Assembly: GCA_048213135.1 (NCBI GenBank)
Contig: PS015715.1
Coordinates: 1-24,057, forward strand
Direction of reading: 5' to 3'
Length of the DNA stretch: 24,057 nucleotides
DNA from: Reclinomonas americana ATCC 50394
Taxonomy: Eukaryota; Jakobida; Jakobea; Jakobida
The translations under genes and the position numbers were made by a program. The notes under the pieces were generated by a model that saw nothing but the letters and a program-made list of their open reading frames with translations, did not search any database and was not told the origin of the DNA. Shown one piece after another: positions 1-9,206 of this stretch (its first letter is position 1; each line of letters starts with the position of its first letter).

Positions 1-176
<176 letters not shown>

Positions 177-926
177 CCACTATGCCAAACAGTCTCTCTC
201 TCGCTGTCTCTCTTTGCCTTTCGCTCACTCTGTGGCCCTTGTTGTGTGCTCTGAGTGTGTACCCACCTGTGTCTGTCTTTGTTTCTCCCTCTCTCTCTCT
301 CTCTCTCCCTGAGTGTGCCTGTCTTTGTTTGTCTCTCATTCTCTCTCTATCTGTCTGCCACTATGCCAAACAGCCTCTGTCTCTCGCTTTCTCTCTTTGC
401 CTTTCGCTTTCTCTGTGGCCCTTTTTGTGTCTCTCTGAGTGTGTGCGCACTTGTGACTGTCTTTGTTTGTCTCTCTCCCTCTCTCTCTCTCTCTCTGAGT
501 GTGTCTGTCATTGTTTGTCTCTCTTTCGTCCACTATGCCACACAGCCTCTCTCTCGCTGTCTCTCTTTGCCTTTCGCTCTCTCTGTGGCCCTTTTTGTCT
601 GAGTGTGTGCCCACCTGTGTCTGTCTTTGTTTGTTTCTCTCTCTCTCTCTTTCTCTCCTTCTCTCCCTCCCTCTCTCTCCCTGTCTCTGTGAGTATTTCA
701 AGCAGCCGCTGTCTCTCTTGCAATCTCTGGCCTGTCTTTTCCTCTCTCCTGTCCCTGCCTGTTTCTCTGACTCGAACTCTCTTTGTGGCTCTCTTTGTTT
801 TGTTTCTCTCTCTTTTTCTGTGACTGTTTCAAACATCCACTGTCTCGCTGTCTCTATCTGCCTCTCTCTTTCACTCTCCGATTTGACTCTTCCTTCGTCG
901 CCCGTTCGTTTCTTTCTCTGCCTCTG

Positions 927-962
<36 letters not shown>

Positions 963-1083
963 TCACTCTCTGGTCCTCTCTTCTCTCGAGTCCGTGTCTC
1001 TCTCTCCCCCTCTCTCGTTTCCCTCTCTGATTGTGTGTTGCCCTCCTTTCTCTTCCCCCCCTGTTCTGACTGTTGTCGCGCAG
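177..1083. repeat. Degenerate CT-rich minisatellite, probable VPS2 intron
   Basis: Three imperfect copies of a unit of about 172-181 bp begin at 177, 358 and 530. Each starts CCACTATGCCA(A/C)ACAG, continues through a CT-rich stretch with TTTGCCTTTCGCT and ends near CTGTGGCCC. Further decayed copies continue to about 880. The remainder is CT-rich and ends in a good polypyrimidine tract and CAG acceptor at 1081-1083, directly before VPS2 coding sequence. I see no exon coding for the Vps2 N-terminus here. The simplest reading is intron sequence whose 5' end lies left of the window. Confidence 0.7.
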
Positions 1084-2186
1084 CAAGCGGCACGGACCAT
1101 GGCACGCGACATTGTACGCACGCGAGCCTATTGTTCGCGCTTCTACAACTTATCGTCGCAGGTGCTCATTGACTCCTTCGCGTCCGTCCCTATTGCATCC
1201 CGCTCATTGCTTGTTGTAGTTGTCGGCGGTGGGTTTGAGGCTGCAGACGTTGCGGTCGACGCAGGCCATGGCGGATGCGATGAAGTCGACTGCCAAGGTG
1301 TGTTTAGAGAGAGAAGGGAGACTGTTTGGCACAATGGGAGCAGTGCGACACAAGGAGTGAGTAGTCGATATCACTGCTCACACGCAGTTAGTTACCAAGA
1401 GAGAGGGAAAATGTGTGTATTTGACTTCCTTGTCTTCCTTCACAAAAGTCGCCGATGCATTTGTCGTTCGCATGATTGTGCACAAACAGACACACAGTGA
1501 GAGAATTAGAAGGCCTCTATACAACAGTTGTATCTGCACTCGCTGAGAGTGAGTGAGACTGAGAAGCACAATGGGAGAAGTGCGGCTTTTGATTGCACTC
1601 GCAGGAGTTGTACTTGTCGAGCAGATTGAGTGAAAATCGAGTTTGTATTTCTGCACAAACGCACGCATGTGGGTTCACTTTGTGCAGTTGCCTGCGCCTT
1701 GAGTGCCACTGATCCCTTTCCCCCTCGCAGGCCATGGCCACAGTGAACCGACAACTCAAGATGCCCGCCATGCAAAAGATCATGGCGGACTTTATGCGCG
1801 AGAGCGAGAGCCTCGATTTGCGCGAGGAGATGATGTCGGATGCCATGGGTTTGTTCTTGTCGCCTGCCGGAGCATTCACTCCCTCCGCATGCTGACCTCC
1901 TCCTGTGTGCACACAGACGACGTGTTCGAGGACGACGAGGCCGAGACCGACGCCCTCGTGAACCAAGTGATGGATGAGCTGGGCCTGGATCTGAGCAATC
2001 AGGTACGCCACTATCCATTCACCAACAATCTTGTATCGCCGCTGCTCACCTCTTCCCCTCTCGTAGCTGTCGACGGCCAAGGCCTCTGGCTCTCGCGTCG
2101 GTGGCGCCGAGGCCGCACCCGCCGAGGACGCAGGTGGTGTCGATGCCGCGTTGCAGGCACGTTTTGAGCAATTGCGCAAGGGTTGA
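1084..2186 (+). CDS. VPS2: ESCRT-III subunit Vps2/CHMP2, 3' part (five exons)
   Basis: Vps2/CHMP2 is a core ESCRT-III subunit that assembles on endosomal and other membranes, drives inward budding and scission, and recruits the AAA ATPase Vps4. Predicted exons are 1084-1161, 1220-1297, 1731-1848, 1917-2002 and 2067-2186, all with GT-AG introns of 58, 433, 68 and 64 bp. The spliced frame starts within the helix containing ARTMARDIVRTR. It continues through RLQTLRSTQAMADAMK, a segment with VNRQLKMPAMQKIM, the acidic stretch DDVFEDDEAETDALV and VMDELGLDL. It ends with LQARFEQLRKG, which fits the C-terminal MIM1 helix that binds Vps4 MIT domains. Aligned to CHMP2A, this is roughly the second half of alpha-2 onward. 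The N-terminal helix-encoding exons are missing, either left of the window or lost in the CT-rich tract. Its 3' end faces the 3' end of kinase copy A. Confidence 0.92.
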
Positions 2187-2408
2187 CGCGTTTTCTCGCA
2201 AAAATAGGCGGATCCCGCGTAACGTGAGAGACAGAGAGAAGATGAGTGTGGAGAAGATGGATGTGTGTGAGTTTCACTTGTGAATATAAGAGGATGGTGA
2301 TGTTGTGAGTGAGGGTGAAGGATGATTCAGTGCGTATGGAGACGCTCTGTCTGCTCTCTCTATCTCCCTCTCCCTCCTCCGTCCCCTTCTGTGCAAGCTT
2401 GCTTTCAC
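2187..2408. other. Short convergent intergenic region (VPS2 / kinase copy A)
   Basis: These 222 bp separate two stop codons that face each other. An AATATAAG sequence near 2282 could serve VPS2 polyadenylation, but this is weak. Similarity to the downstream flanks of the other array copies starts only at about 2350-2390, so this marks the left edge of the duplicated unit. The palindrome GCAAGCTTGC at 2393-2402 recurs after the other array genes. Confidence 0.6.
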
Positions 2409-4941
2409 TTAGAGTTCCAGCGTAAAGTTGCCGCACGCCTCGCGCACCGCCCGCATAACCTCGAGCACCTCCTGTGCCGTCGGTCGATCACGTCGCAGAC
2501 TCATGCATCGCATGCCAATGGCAAACATGGCCTCCGCGATGCGCACTGTCCACTCCACGCCATCCGCGCTGTCCACCAGCTCCATGACGCGCAACGAGTC
2601 CGGCGATTCGTCCCACTCCGTGGACCACTCGCCCACCGTCACCACGGGCTTGCCGGTGACCAGCTGCACCAGCACCACGCCCATGCTGTACACGTCGTGC
2701 TTTGGCATTGGACGCCGGGCGCGGAGGGCCAGCGGATCCAAGTAGTCGGGCGTGCCGGCGGCGGGGGTTGACTGGTGCAGGTAAGAGATCGAAAGGAGAG
2801 ATCCAGGAACATGAGATAGGAGTGCAGCGCACCTTGCCACCGGCAATCGACCTCGCAATACCAAAGTCACCGAGGCACGCCTCGCACCGGTGATCGAGGA
2901 GTACATTGGCGGGTTTGATGTCGCGGTGCACCACCTCATTCTATGAGGGAGTGGGGAAATGAGAGGCACAGTTCATGTATTAATATCACAAGGGAAAAAG
3001 AGGACAGTACATTGGAGGAAGCAGGGAGACGTGGGAGACTGAGAACAAAAGATATACAAATCTGCAGCATAGAGAAAGAGAGTGCGAAACAGAAGGAATG
3101 ACGACTTGCGTACATATCAGAAGGGAACGGAAGAGACAGGAGACAGCAGGAAACCGTAGGGGTCACGAGAGACTGAGACAACAAAAGAGATAGAACACTG
3201 CAGCGTAGAGAAAAAGAGTGCGAAACAGAAGGCAAGACGACTGAGAGAAACAAAGACACCAATCCGCATCGCACATAAACCTTGTGCAAGAACGCTACAG
3301 CCTCAGCCAATCCGAGACCAATCTGCACACGTTGTATGACAGAGAGTGGTGCACGACCGACACGAAGCAGCAGGAGGTCCTCTAAGTTTGGAACTCTGCG
3401 CGCGTTAACAGTGAGACGACGATGAAGGAAGGGAGAAGTGGAGAGATGAGGACACGCACTGCAGGGCCTTGTACACGAGACAGCGAGCCTTGTCGTCGCC
3501 CACCGAATAACCGACAAGAGGCACAATGCGACGATCACGCAGACGTCCGAGAGTGGCCACCTTGTGAGAAAAAGGAAGAAGAATGAGGAGAAAGACAGGG
3601 AATGAAAAGGAGAGAAGGACAGACAGACCTCACTCTCGAACGACTCCATCGTCCACGGTGCATCGGGGTCGAGCACTTTGATGGCCACGTGCATCTCGCG
3701 AAGCAGCGTGATGAACACGGCACCTTGGCCACCCTCGCCGACCTTCAGCCGTGGAGAGAACGAGTCGGTGGCGTGCACAATCTCCGGCCACTCGAAGCGC
3801 TGCACGGCAGTGTCGACTGTGGAATGAGACGGAAGGGATAGATGGAGAATAAATGAACGGTTGGAGAAGCACGCGGACAACAAGAGATAGATGCAAAGAC
3901 CTTGGGCGAGGAGGAGCTCCTGTCGAAGTTGGGAGAGAAGACGATCTTTCTCTTCCAGTTGATGCTGCACGATGATCAGCTGCGCAGCAAGCTCGTCCTT
4001 GTCACGCAATGCAACAGTCAGCTGCGATTCCAGCTGAGCGTGAGCTTGCTGCCAATCTGCACGGGCTCGTTGCAGTTGCGCGACTTGCTGCCGACTGTGG
4101 GCATCAGATTGCTGCAACTGTCCGTTCGCTTGCTGCAATTGCGCAAGGGTAGCGTCCCGTCGCTCCACCTCAACGCGAAGCTGTGCAACTTGTTGCTGAT
4201 CTTTGGCATGCCCCTCTCGCAACTCGGCGCTGGCTTGCTGCAGTTGAGCCACGATATCTTCGTGCTCTCGTCGCCGTCGATCCCATTCATGCTGCTGCTG
4301 CTGTCGCTCCTGCTCCGAGGCGGCGAGATCGCGCTGGAGCTGGGTGATGAGCGCGTCCTTGTCGGTGGCGTCGTCAATCACCTGCGCAGATGCAGAGTGC
4401 AAACATGATGAACAACGCGAAAGCACAAGCGTAATAAAACAGTCTCTCACCTGGCGTGGCGGAACTGCGTGTTCTCGGAAACAAAGAAACGCGCATAGAG
4501 GAGTGTGAGTGGCAAACAACTCGAATCAACCATCGGTACAAGACGACACGAAGATCTCACCTGCTTCTCGTGGTGGTGGTGGCGGTGAAGAGGGAGGGGA
4601 GATTTGTGGCTGTCGTTGTTGTGGGCGTGCTGGCTCTGCGTGTTGTTGCAGGGTGAACACAAGCAGAGAAACATGCATGGAGGAGTGTGTGCAGCAACAC
4701 GAAAATGACATCACACCTGCTGGTGGCTGTGGTGGTGGAGGCGGAGAGGGAGCTTGTGGTTGCTGTTGGCGTGGTGGAGGTGCTCGTTGCTCCGCAGCGA
4801 GACGGTCGAGCAACTCGGCCACTTGCTGCTTTCTCCAGTCGCGTGCTCTATCNNNNNNNNNNNNNNNNNNNNCGAGGAGACGAGAAAGCCAGAAACAACA
4901 CACACAACCACAAACCTGCCACTGCCCTGTGCTGCACTCAT
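2409..4941 (-). CDS. Array copy A: ankyrin / coiled-coil / TKL kinase, interrupted by assembly gap
   Basis: Predicted exons in transcription order are 4941-4916 (start, MSAAQGSG), the remaining end of the ankyrin exon 4852-4717, 4635-4561, microexon 4464-4451, 4381-3901, 3816-3629, 3560-3460, 3395-3281, 2940-2833 and 2771-2409 (TAA). A run of 20 N (4853-4872) falls between intron 1 and the end of exon 2. Alignment with copy B shows about 500 bp missing, holding nearly all ankyrin repeats. What remains reads RDWRKQQVAELLDRLAAEQR, then a Pro/Gln linker, a 160-codon Gln-rich coiled coil, and a complete kinase. The kinase has the GEGGQG loop, VAIK, HRDIKPAN, DFG and DVYSMGVVL. The catalytic residues are all present, so activity is predicted. 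The 3' half is almost identical to copy B, including an intron, which points to recent duplication or conversion. Confidence 0.82.
2941..3280. repeat. Intronic minisatellite in copy A (intron 8)
   Basis: The 340-bp intron holds two to three imperfect units of about 110-140 bp. They share CATATCAGAAGGGAACGGAAGA, GGTCACGAGAGACTGAGA and ACTGCAGC(A/G)TAGAGAAA with the copy B array. The phase and unit number differ from B, so this is a length-variable site. Confidence 0.7.
4853..4872. other. Assembly gap (20 N) in the ankyrin exon of copy A
   Basis: Twenty N bases join intron 1 sequence to the tail of exon 2. The sequences flanking the gap align to copy B positions 8082 and 8584, so about 500 bp are expected here. 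The placeholder does not reflect the real size. Confidence 0.97.
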
Positions 4942-5504
4942 CTCTTTCTTTGTAGCTCTGTCTGTCTGTCTGTGTGCGTTCGTGTGTAGCTCGCAACTCG
5001 ATTCCTGACACGCACAGGACATCCCTCAGTCACACGCGACACAGAGTGAGCGAGAGACAGACGCACACGCGTAAGAGAGAGTGTGCCTCTCTGTCTGTTC
5101 TCTCTCTCTCTCTCTCTCTGTGCAACAACGAAGGAATGGAGAGATACATCAAGAGCAAGATCCTTCTCGGCGAGGGAACATATGGATATGTGTACAGGGT
5201 ACTCACTCACACACACACACATACACAGAGAGAGAGAGAGGGAGAGAGAGATTCAGAGACAACTCGCATGCATACTGAAATCTGTCAATCAATCAGCGCA
5301 AGAGTCACTCTCTCTCTCTCTCACTCTCTCACGCACACTCATTCCCTCACTGAATCCAACTCACTTACTGACCTTCGCACATCTCCCATCTCTTTCGTCT
5401 CGCATTTCCACACCCTCACTGATGACACACTCGACGCTCTCAATGCTGAGCTCTCGCCTCCGCTCTCGCCCCCTCCCTCTCCTTCTTTGCAAGCTTGCTT
5501 TCAC
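4942..5504. promoter_or_regulatory. Array spacer A/B: putative promoter region with CDK-like exon
   Basis: This lies between the start of copy A and the stop of copy B. Blocks conserved in the other spacers include a GACACGCACAGGACA element (near 5008), an AGTGAGCGAGAGACAGACGCACAC block (near 5045), a CT run ending just before the plus-strand ATG at 5136, and downstream CA and GA microsatellites. A further conserved block (about 5340-5460) includes CACTCATTCCCTCACTGAATC and precedes the copy B 3' end. The interval is likely to hold the copy A promoter, and once a divergent plus-strand promoter. No TATA box is evident. Confidence 0.5.
5136..5198 (+). pseudogene. Orphan first exon of a CDK-like kinase (intact form)
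   Basis: On the plus strand an ATG opens a 21-codon exon starting MERYIKSKILLGEG and ending GTYGYVYR, directly followed by a GTACTC donor. The MERY start and GEGTYGxVY glycine loop at residue 12 onward are typical of CDK-type CMGC kinases, and differ from the TKL kinases of the array. No later CDK exon follows; the next recognisable feature is the 3' end of copy B in the opposite orientation. The same exon recurs at 12446. It may be transcribed from a divergent promoter, but as a protein gene it is a fragment. Confidence 0.72.
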
Positions 5505-8500
5505 TTAAAGTTCCAGCGTAAAGTTGCCGCACGCCTCACGCACCGCCCGCATCACCTCGAGCACCTCCTGTGCCGTCGGTCGATCACGTCGCAGACTCAT
5601 GCATCGCATGCCGACGGCAAACATGGCCTCCGCGATGCGCACTGTCCACTCCACGCCATCCGCGCTGTCCACCAGCTCCATGACGCGCAACGAGTCCGGC
5701 GATTCGTCCCACTCCGTGGACCACTCGCCCACCGTCACCACGGGCTTGCCGGTGACCAGCTGCACCAGCACCACGCCCATGCTGTACACGTCGTGCTTTG
5801 GCATTGGACGCCGGGCGCGGAGGGCCAGCGGATCCAAGTAGTCGGGTGTGCCAGCGGCGGGGGTTGACTGGTGCAGGTAAGAGATCGAAAGGAGAGATCC
5901 AGGAACATGAGATAGGAGTGAAGCGCACCTTGCCACCGGCAATCGACCGCGCGATGCCAAAGTCACCGAGGCACGGCTCGCACCGGTGATCGAGAAGCAC
6001 ATTGGCGGGTTTGATGTCGCGGTGCACCACCTCGTTCTGTGCGGGAGTAAGGAAATGAGAGGCACAGTAAATGTATAAATAGCACAAGGGAAAAAGAGGA
6101 CAGTACATAGGAGGAAGCAGGGAGAAGCGGGAGACTGAGAACAAAAGATATACAAAGATGCAGTAGAGAAAGAGAGTGCGAATCAGAAGGAATGACGACA
6201 TGCATATCAGAAGGGAACGGAAGAGACAGAACACGGTAGGGGTCAAGGGAGACTGAGATAACAAAAGATATACAAAACTGCAGCATAGAGAAAGAGAGAG
6301 CGAAACAGAAGGAATTACGACTTGCGTACATATCACAAGGGAACGGAAGAGACAGAACACAGCAGGAAACCGTAGGGGTCACGGAAGACTGAGATAACAA
6401 AAGAGATAGAACACTGCAGCATAGAGAAAGAGTGCGAAAAAGTAGGCGAAACAACTGGTGAGAAACAAAGACTGCCATCTTAATCGCACAAACCTTGTGC
6501 AAGAACGCCACAGCCTCAGCCAGTCCGAGACCAATCTGCACTCGTTGCACGACAGATAGTGGTGCGCGACCGACACGAAGCAGCAACAGATCCTCCAGGT
6601 TGGGAACTCTGTGCGCGTTCACAGTGAGACGACGATGGAGGAAGGGAGAAGTGGAGAGTTGAACACGCACTGCAGGGCCTTGTACACGAGACAGCGAGCC
6701 TTGTCGTCGCCCACAGAGTAGCCAACAAGAGGCACAATGCGACGATCACGCAGACGTCCGAGAGTGGCCACCTTGTGAGAAAAGGAGAGAAGAATGAGGA
6801 GAAAGAGAGAGGGATGAAAGCAAGAGAGACGAAGAGACAAAGACCTCACTCTCAAACGATTCCATCGTCCACGGTGCATCGGGATCGAGCACTTTGATGG
6901 CCACATGCATCTCGCGAAGCAGGGTGATGAAGACGGCAGCCTGACCGCCCTCACCGACCTTAAGCCGTGGAGAGAATGAGTCGGTGGCGTGCACAATCTC
7001 CGGCCACTCGAAGCGCTGCACGGCAGTGTCGACTGTGGAATTTGAGAGGAGGGAAAGATGGAGAATAAATGAATTGTTGGAGAAGCACGAGGACAACAAT
7101 TGCAAGAGATAGATGCAAAGACCTTGGGCGAGGAGGAGCTCCTGTCGAAGTTGGGAGACAAGTCGGTCTTTCTCTTCCAGTTGCTGCTGCACGATGATCA
7201 GCTGAGCAGCAAACTCGTCCTTGTCACGCAATGCCACAGTCAGCTGGGATTCCAGCTGAGCGTGAGCTTGCTGCCAATCTGCATGGGCTCGCTGCAGTTG
7301 CGCGACTTGCTGCCGACTGTGGGCATCAGATTGCTGCAACTGTCCGTTTGCTTGCTGTAGTTGCGCAATGGTAGCATCCCGTCGCTCCACCTCAACGCGA
7401 AGCTGTGCAACTTGTTGCTGATCTTTGGCATGCGCCTCTCGCAACTCAGCGCTGCCGTGCTGCAGTTGAGCCACGATATCTTCGTGTTCACGTCGCTGCA
7501 GACCCCATTCGTGCTGCTGTTGCTGTCGCTCCTGCTGTGACGCGGCAAGATCGCGCTGGAGCTGGGCGATGAGTGCGTCCTTATCGGTGGCGTCGTCAAT
7601 CACCTGCGCAGATGCAGAGTGCAAACATGATGAACAACGCGAAAGCACAAGCGAGATGACGCAGTCTCTCACCTGGCGTGGCGGAACTGCGTGTTTTTGC
7701 AGGGTGCACACAAGCAGAGAAACACGCATGGAGGAGTGTGAGCAGCGAAGAACACAAATCAACCATCTGCACAAGACGATACGGAGATCACACCTGCTGC
7801 TCGTGGTGGAAGTGGTGGTGAAGAGGGAGGGGAGATTTGTGGCTGTCGTTGTTGTGGGCGTGCTGGCTCTGCGTGTTCTTGCATGGTGAACACAAGCAGA
7901 GAAAGATGCAAGGCGGAAAGTGTGCCATAAGAAAATGAGATCTCACCTGCTGGTGGCTGTGGTGGTGGAGGCGGAGAGGGAGGTTGTGGCTGTTGTTGGC
8001 GTGGTGGTGGTGCTCGTTGCTCCGCAGCGAGGCGGTCGAGCAACTCGGCAACTTGCTGATTGCCCTTGTCGCATGCAAACTGAGCCGCCGTCTTGCCATC
8101 ATTGTTGACCATCGGAATGAGGTCGGGGAAGCGAGTGGCGAGGAGTCGCACAATGGCCTCGTGGCCGTTATAGGCAGCATAATGCAGCGCAGTCCACTGG
8201 TATGCTTTGGTGACCGTCCACACCATCTTCGGCGGACATCGTCGCTCATCGGCCAGCAACCACTCCACCACTTGCAGATGCCCTCCGCCGGCGGCCACCA
8301 TCAGTGACGTCCAGCCATCGTCGTTGACCATTTGTGCGAGTTGTGGCCCGACACCACTCTCCTCCCACAAATACTCCAACACAGAGAGATGGCCTTCGAG
8401 AGAGGCATAATAAAATGCCGATCCACCGCCAAACGTCTCCTCTCTCTTCAGCAATGTCTGTGCACCCTCACGCGCCACCAACTCGCGCAGTGCCTTCACA

Positions 8501-8643
8501 TCGCCATCATACGCCATCTTATATGCTTTCTTCCTCCTCTGTTGTTGACTGCCCAACGAGCAACAATCGTCAGAGAGAGTCAGCGAGGAGACGAGAAAGC
8601 CAGAAACAAACACACACCTGTCAATACCCTGTGTTGCACTCAT
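5505..8643 (-). CDS. Array copy B: ankyrin / coiled-coil / TKL kinase, 690 residues
   Basis: Predicted exons in transcription order: 8643-8618, 8548-7947, 7868-7794, 7686-7673 (14 nt), 7603-7123, 7032-6845, 6771-6671, 6608-6494, 6036-5929 and 5867-5505 (TAA). They join in frame to 690 residues. The ankyrin region (about 19-180) includes GHLSVLEYLWEE, GWTSLMVAAGGGHLQVVEWLL and WTALHYAAYNGHEAIVRLL. A Pro/Gln linker (about 190-239), a coiled coil (240-399) and the kinase (about 405-690) follow. Kinase landmarks are Lys446 (VAIK), HRD Asp541, Asn546, DFG Asp559, DVYSMGVVL and a C-terminal CMSLRRDRPTAQEVLEVM. The segment before the loop, FEWPEIVHATDSFSPRLKVG, resembles the lead-in of Pelle/IRAK and plant RLCK kinases. 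The glycine loop reads GEGGQA, with the third Gly replaced by Ala. The start is chosen because exon 1 is conserved in all five copies. Role inferred: cytoplasmic signalling kinase with protein-binding repeats; substrate unknown. Confidence 0.85.
6040..6490. repeat. Intronic minisatellite in copy B (intron 8)
   Basis: The 457-bp intron between exons 8 and 9 holds several imperfect units of about 100-130 bp. Each contains AGAAAGAG(AG)TGCGAA, a CAGAAGG(A)A block, CATATCA(G/C)AAGGGAACGGAAGA, and GACTGAGA..ACAAAAGA. The equivalent introns of A and D carry fewer units. C and E have unrelated sequence there. Confidence 0.75.
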
Positions 8644-8802
8644 CTCTTTCTTTGTAGCTCTGTCTGTGTGCGAGAGTGCGTGCGTGTGGAAGCTCGCAAC
8701 TCGCGATTCATGACACGCACAGGACAACTCTCAGTCACAGTCACACATGCAGTGAGCGAGAGACAGACGCACACTCGCGTGAGAGTGTGCCTCTCTGTCT
8801 GT

Positions 8803-8834
<32 letters not shown>

Positions 8835-9206
8835 CACTGTTTTTGACATCGGAAAAGTGGAGAGATGTATGAAGGCAGACTCTCTCAGAGAGGGAACATT
8901 ATGTGCACAGAGTGCTGTGTCACTCTTCTACACACAATCAAACACAGAGTAAGAGAGAGAGAGAGTGATTCAGAGACAACTCGCAAGCATTGGTGATCAA
9001 CCAATCAGTGCAAGAATCACTCTCTCTCTCTCACACACACTCATTTCCTCACTGAATCCAACTCACTTACTGACCTTCGCACATCTCCCATCTCTTTCGT
9101 CTCGCATTTCCACACCCTCACTGATGACACACTCGACGCTCTCAATGCTGAGCTCTCGCCTCCGCTCTCGCCCCCTCCCTCTCCTTCTTTGCAAGCTTGC
9201 TTTCAC
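8644..9206. promoter_or_regulatory. Array spacer B/C: putative promoter region with decayed CDK-like exon
   Basis: It carries the same conserved blocks as the other spacers (GACACGCACAGGACA near 8715, AGTGAGCGAGAGACAGACGCACAC near 8751, CT run near 8802-8822). The leader before the CDK-like exon is of a second type, containing CACTGTTTTTGACATCGGAAA. Downstream, 9040-9190 is nearly identical to the A/B spacer. Confidence 0.5.
8857..8916 (+). pseudogene. Decayed CDK-like first exon (spacer B/C)
   Basis: It aligns to the orphan exon at 5136 (GGAGAGATGTATGAAGGCAGA, then GAGAGGGAACATTATGTGCACAG). The start codon is GTG, and small changes have destroyed the glycine-loop frame. It belongs with the versions at 16051 and 19425, which share the GTTTTTGACATCGGAA leader. 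Confidence 0.6.

Noticed and set aside
182-1500. Long plus- and minus-strand open frames in the CT-rich region (Ser/Leu-rich or Arg/Glu-rich)
   Set aside because: They are simple translations of CT/GA repeats and overlap the VPS2 exons in the wrong frame.
2322-2771. His-rich plus-strand frames opposite the kinase C-lobe, repeated at 5798, 9189, 12693 and 16186
   Set aside because: They are shadows of the minus-strand kinase exons; the GC-rich third positions keep the antisense frames open.
5420-5449. Possible C/D-box snoRNA (TGATGA then CTGA) conserved in the spacers near 5420, 9121, 12749 and 16353
   Set aside because: The two boxes are only about 20 bases apart, too close for a guide RNA, and no closing stem is evident. 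Conservation is explained by the duplication.
4974-5867. A 297-codon plus-strand open frame that includes the CDK-like exon and runs on through copy B antisense
   Set aside because: It reads through microsatellites and the antisense of a conserved kinase exon. The exon has a splice donor at 5199, so the continuous frame is not a credible protein.
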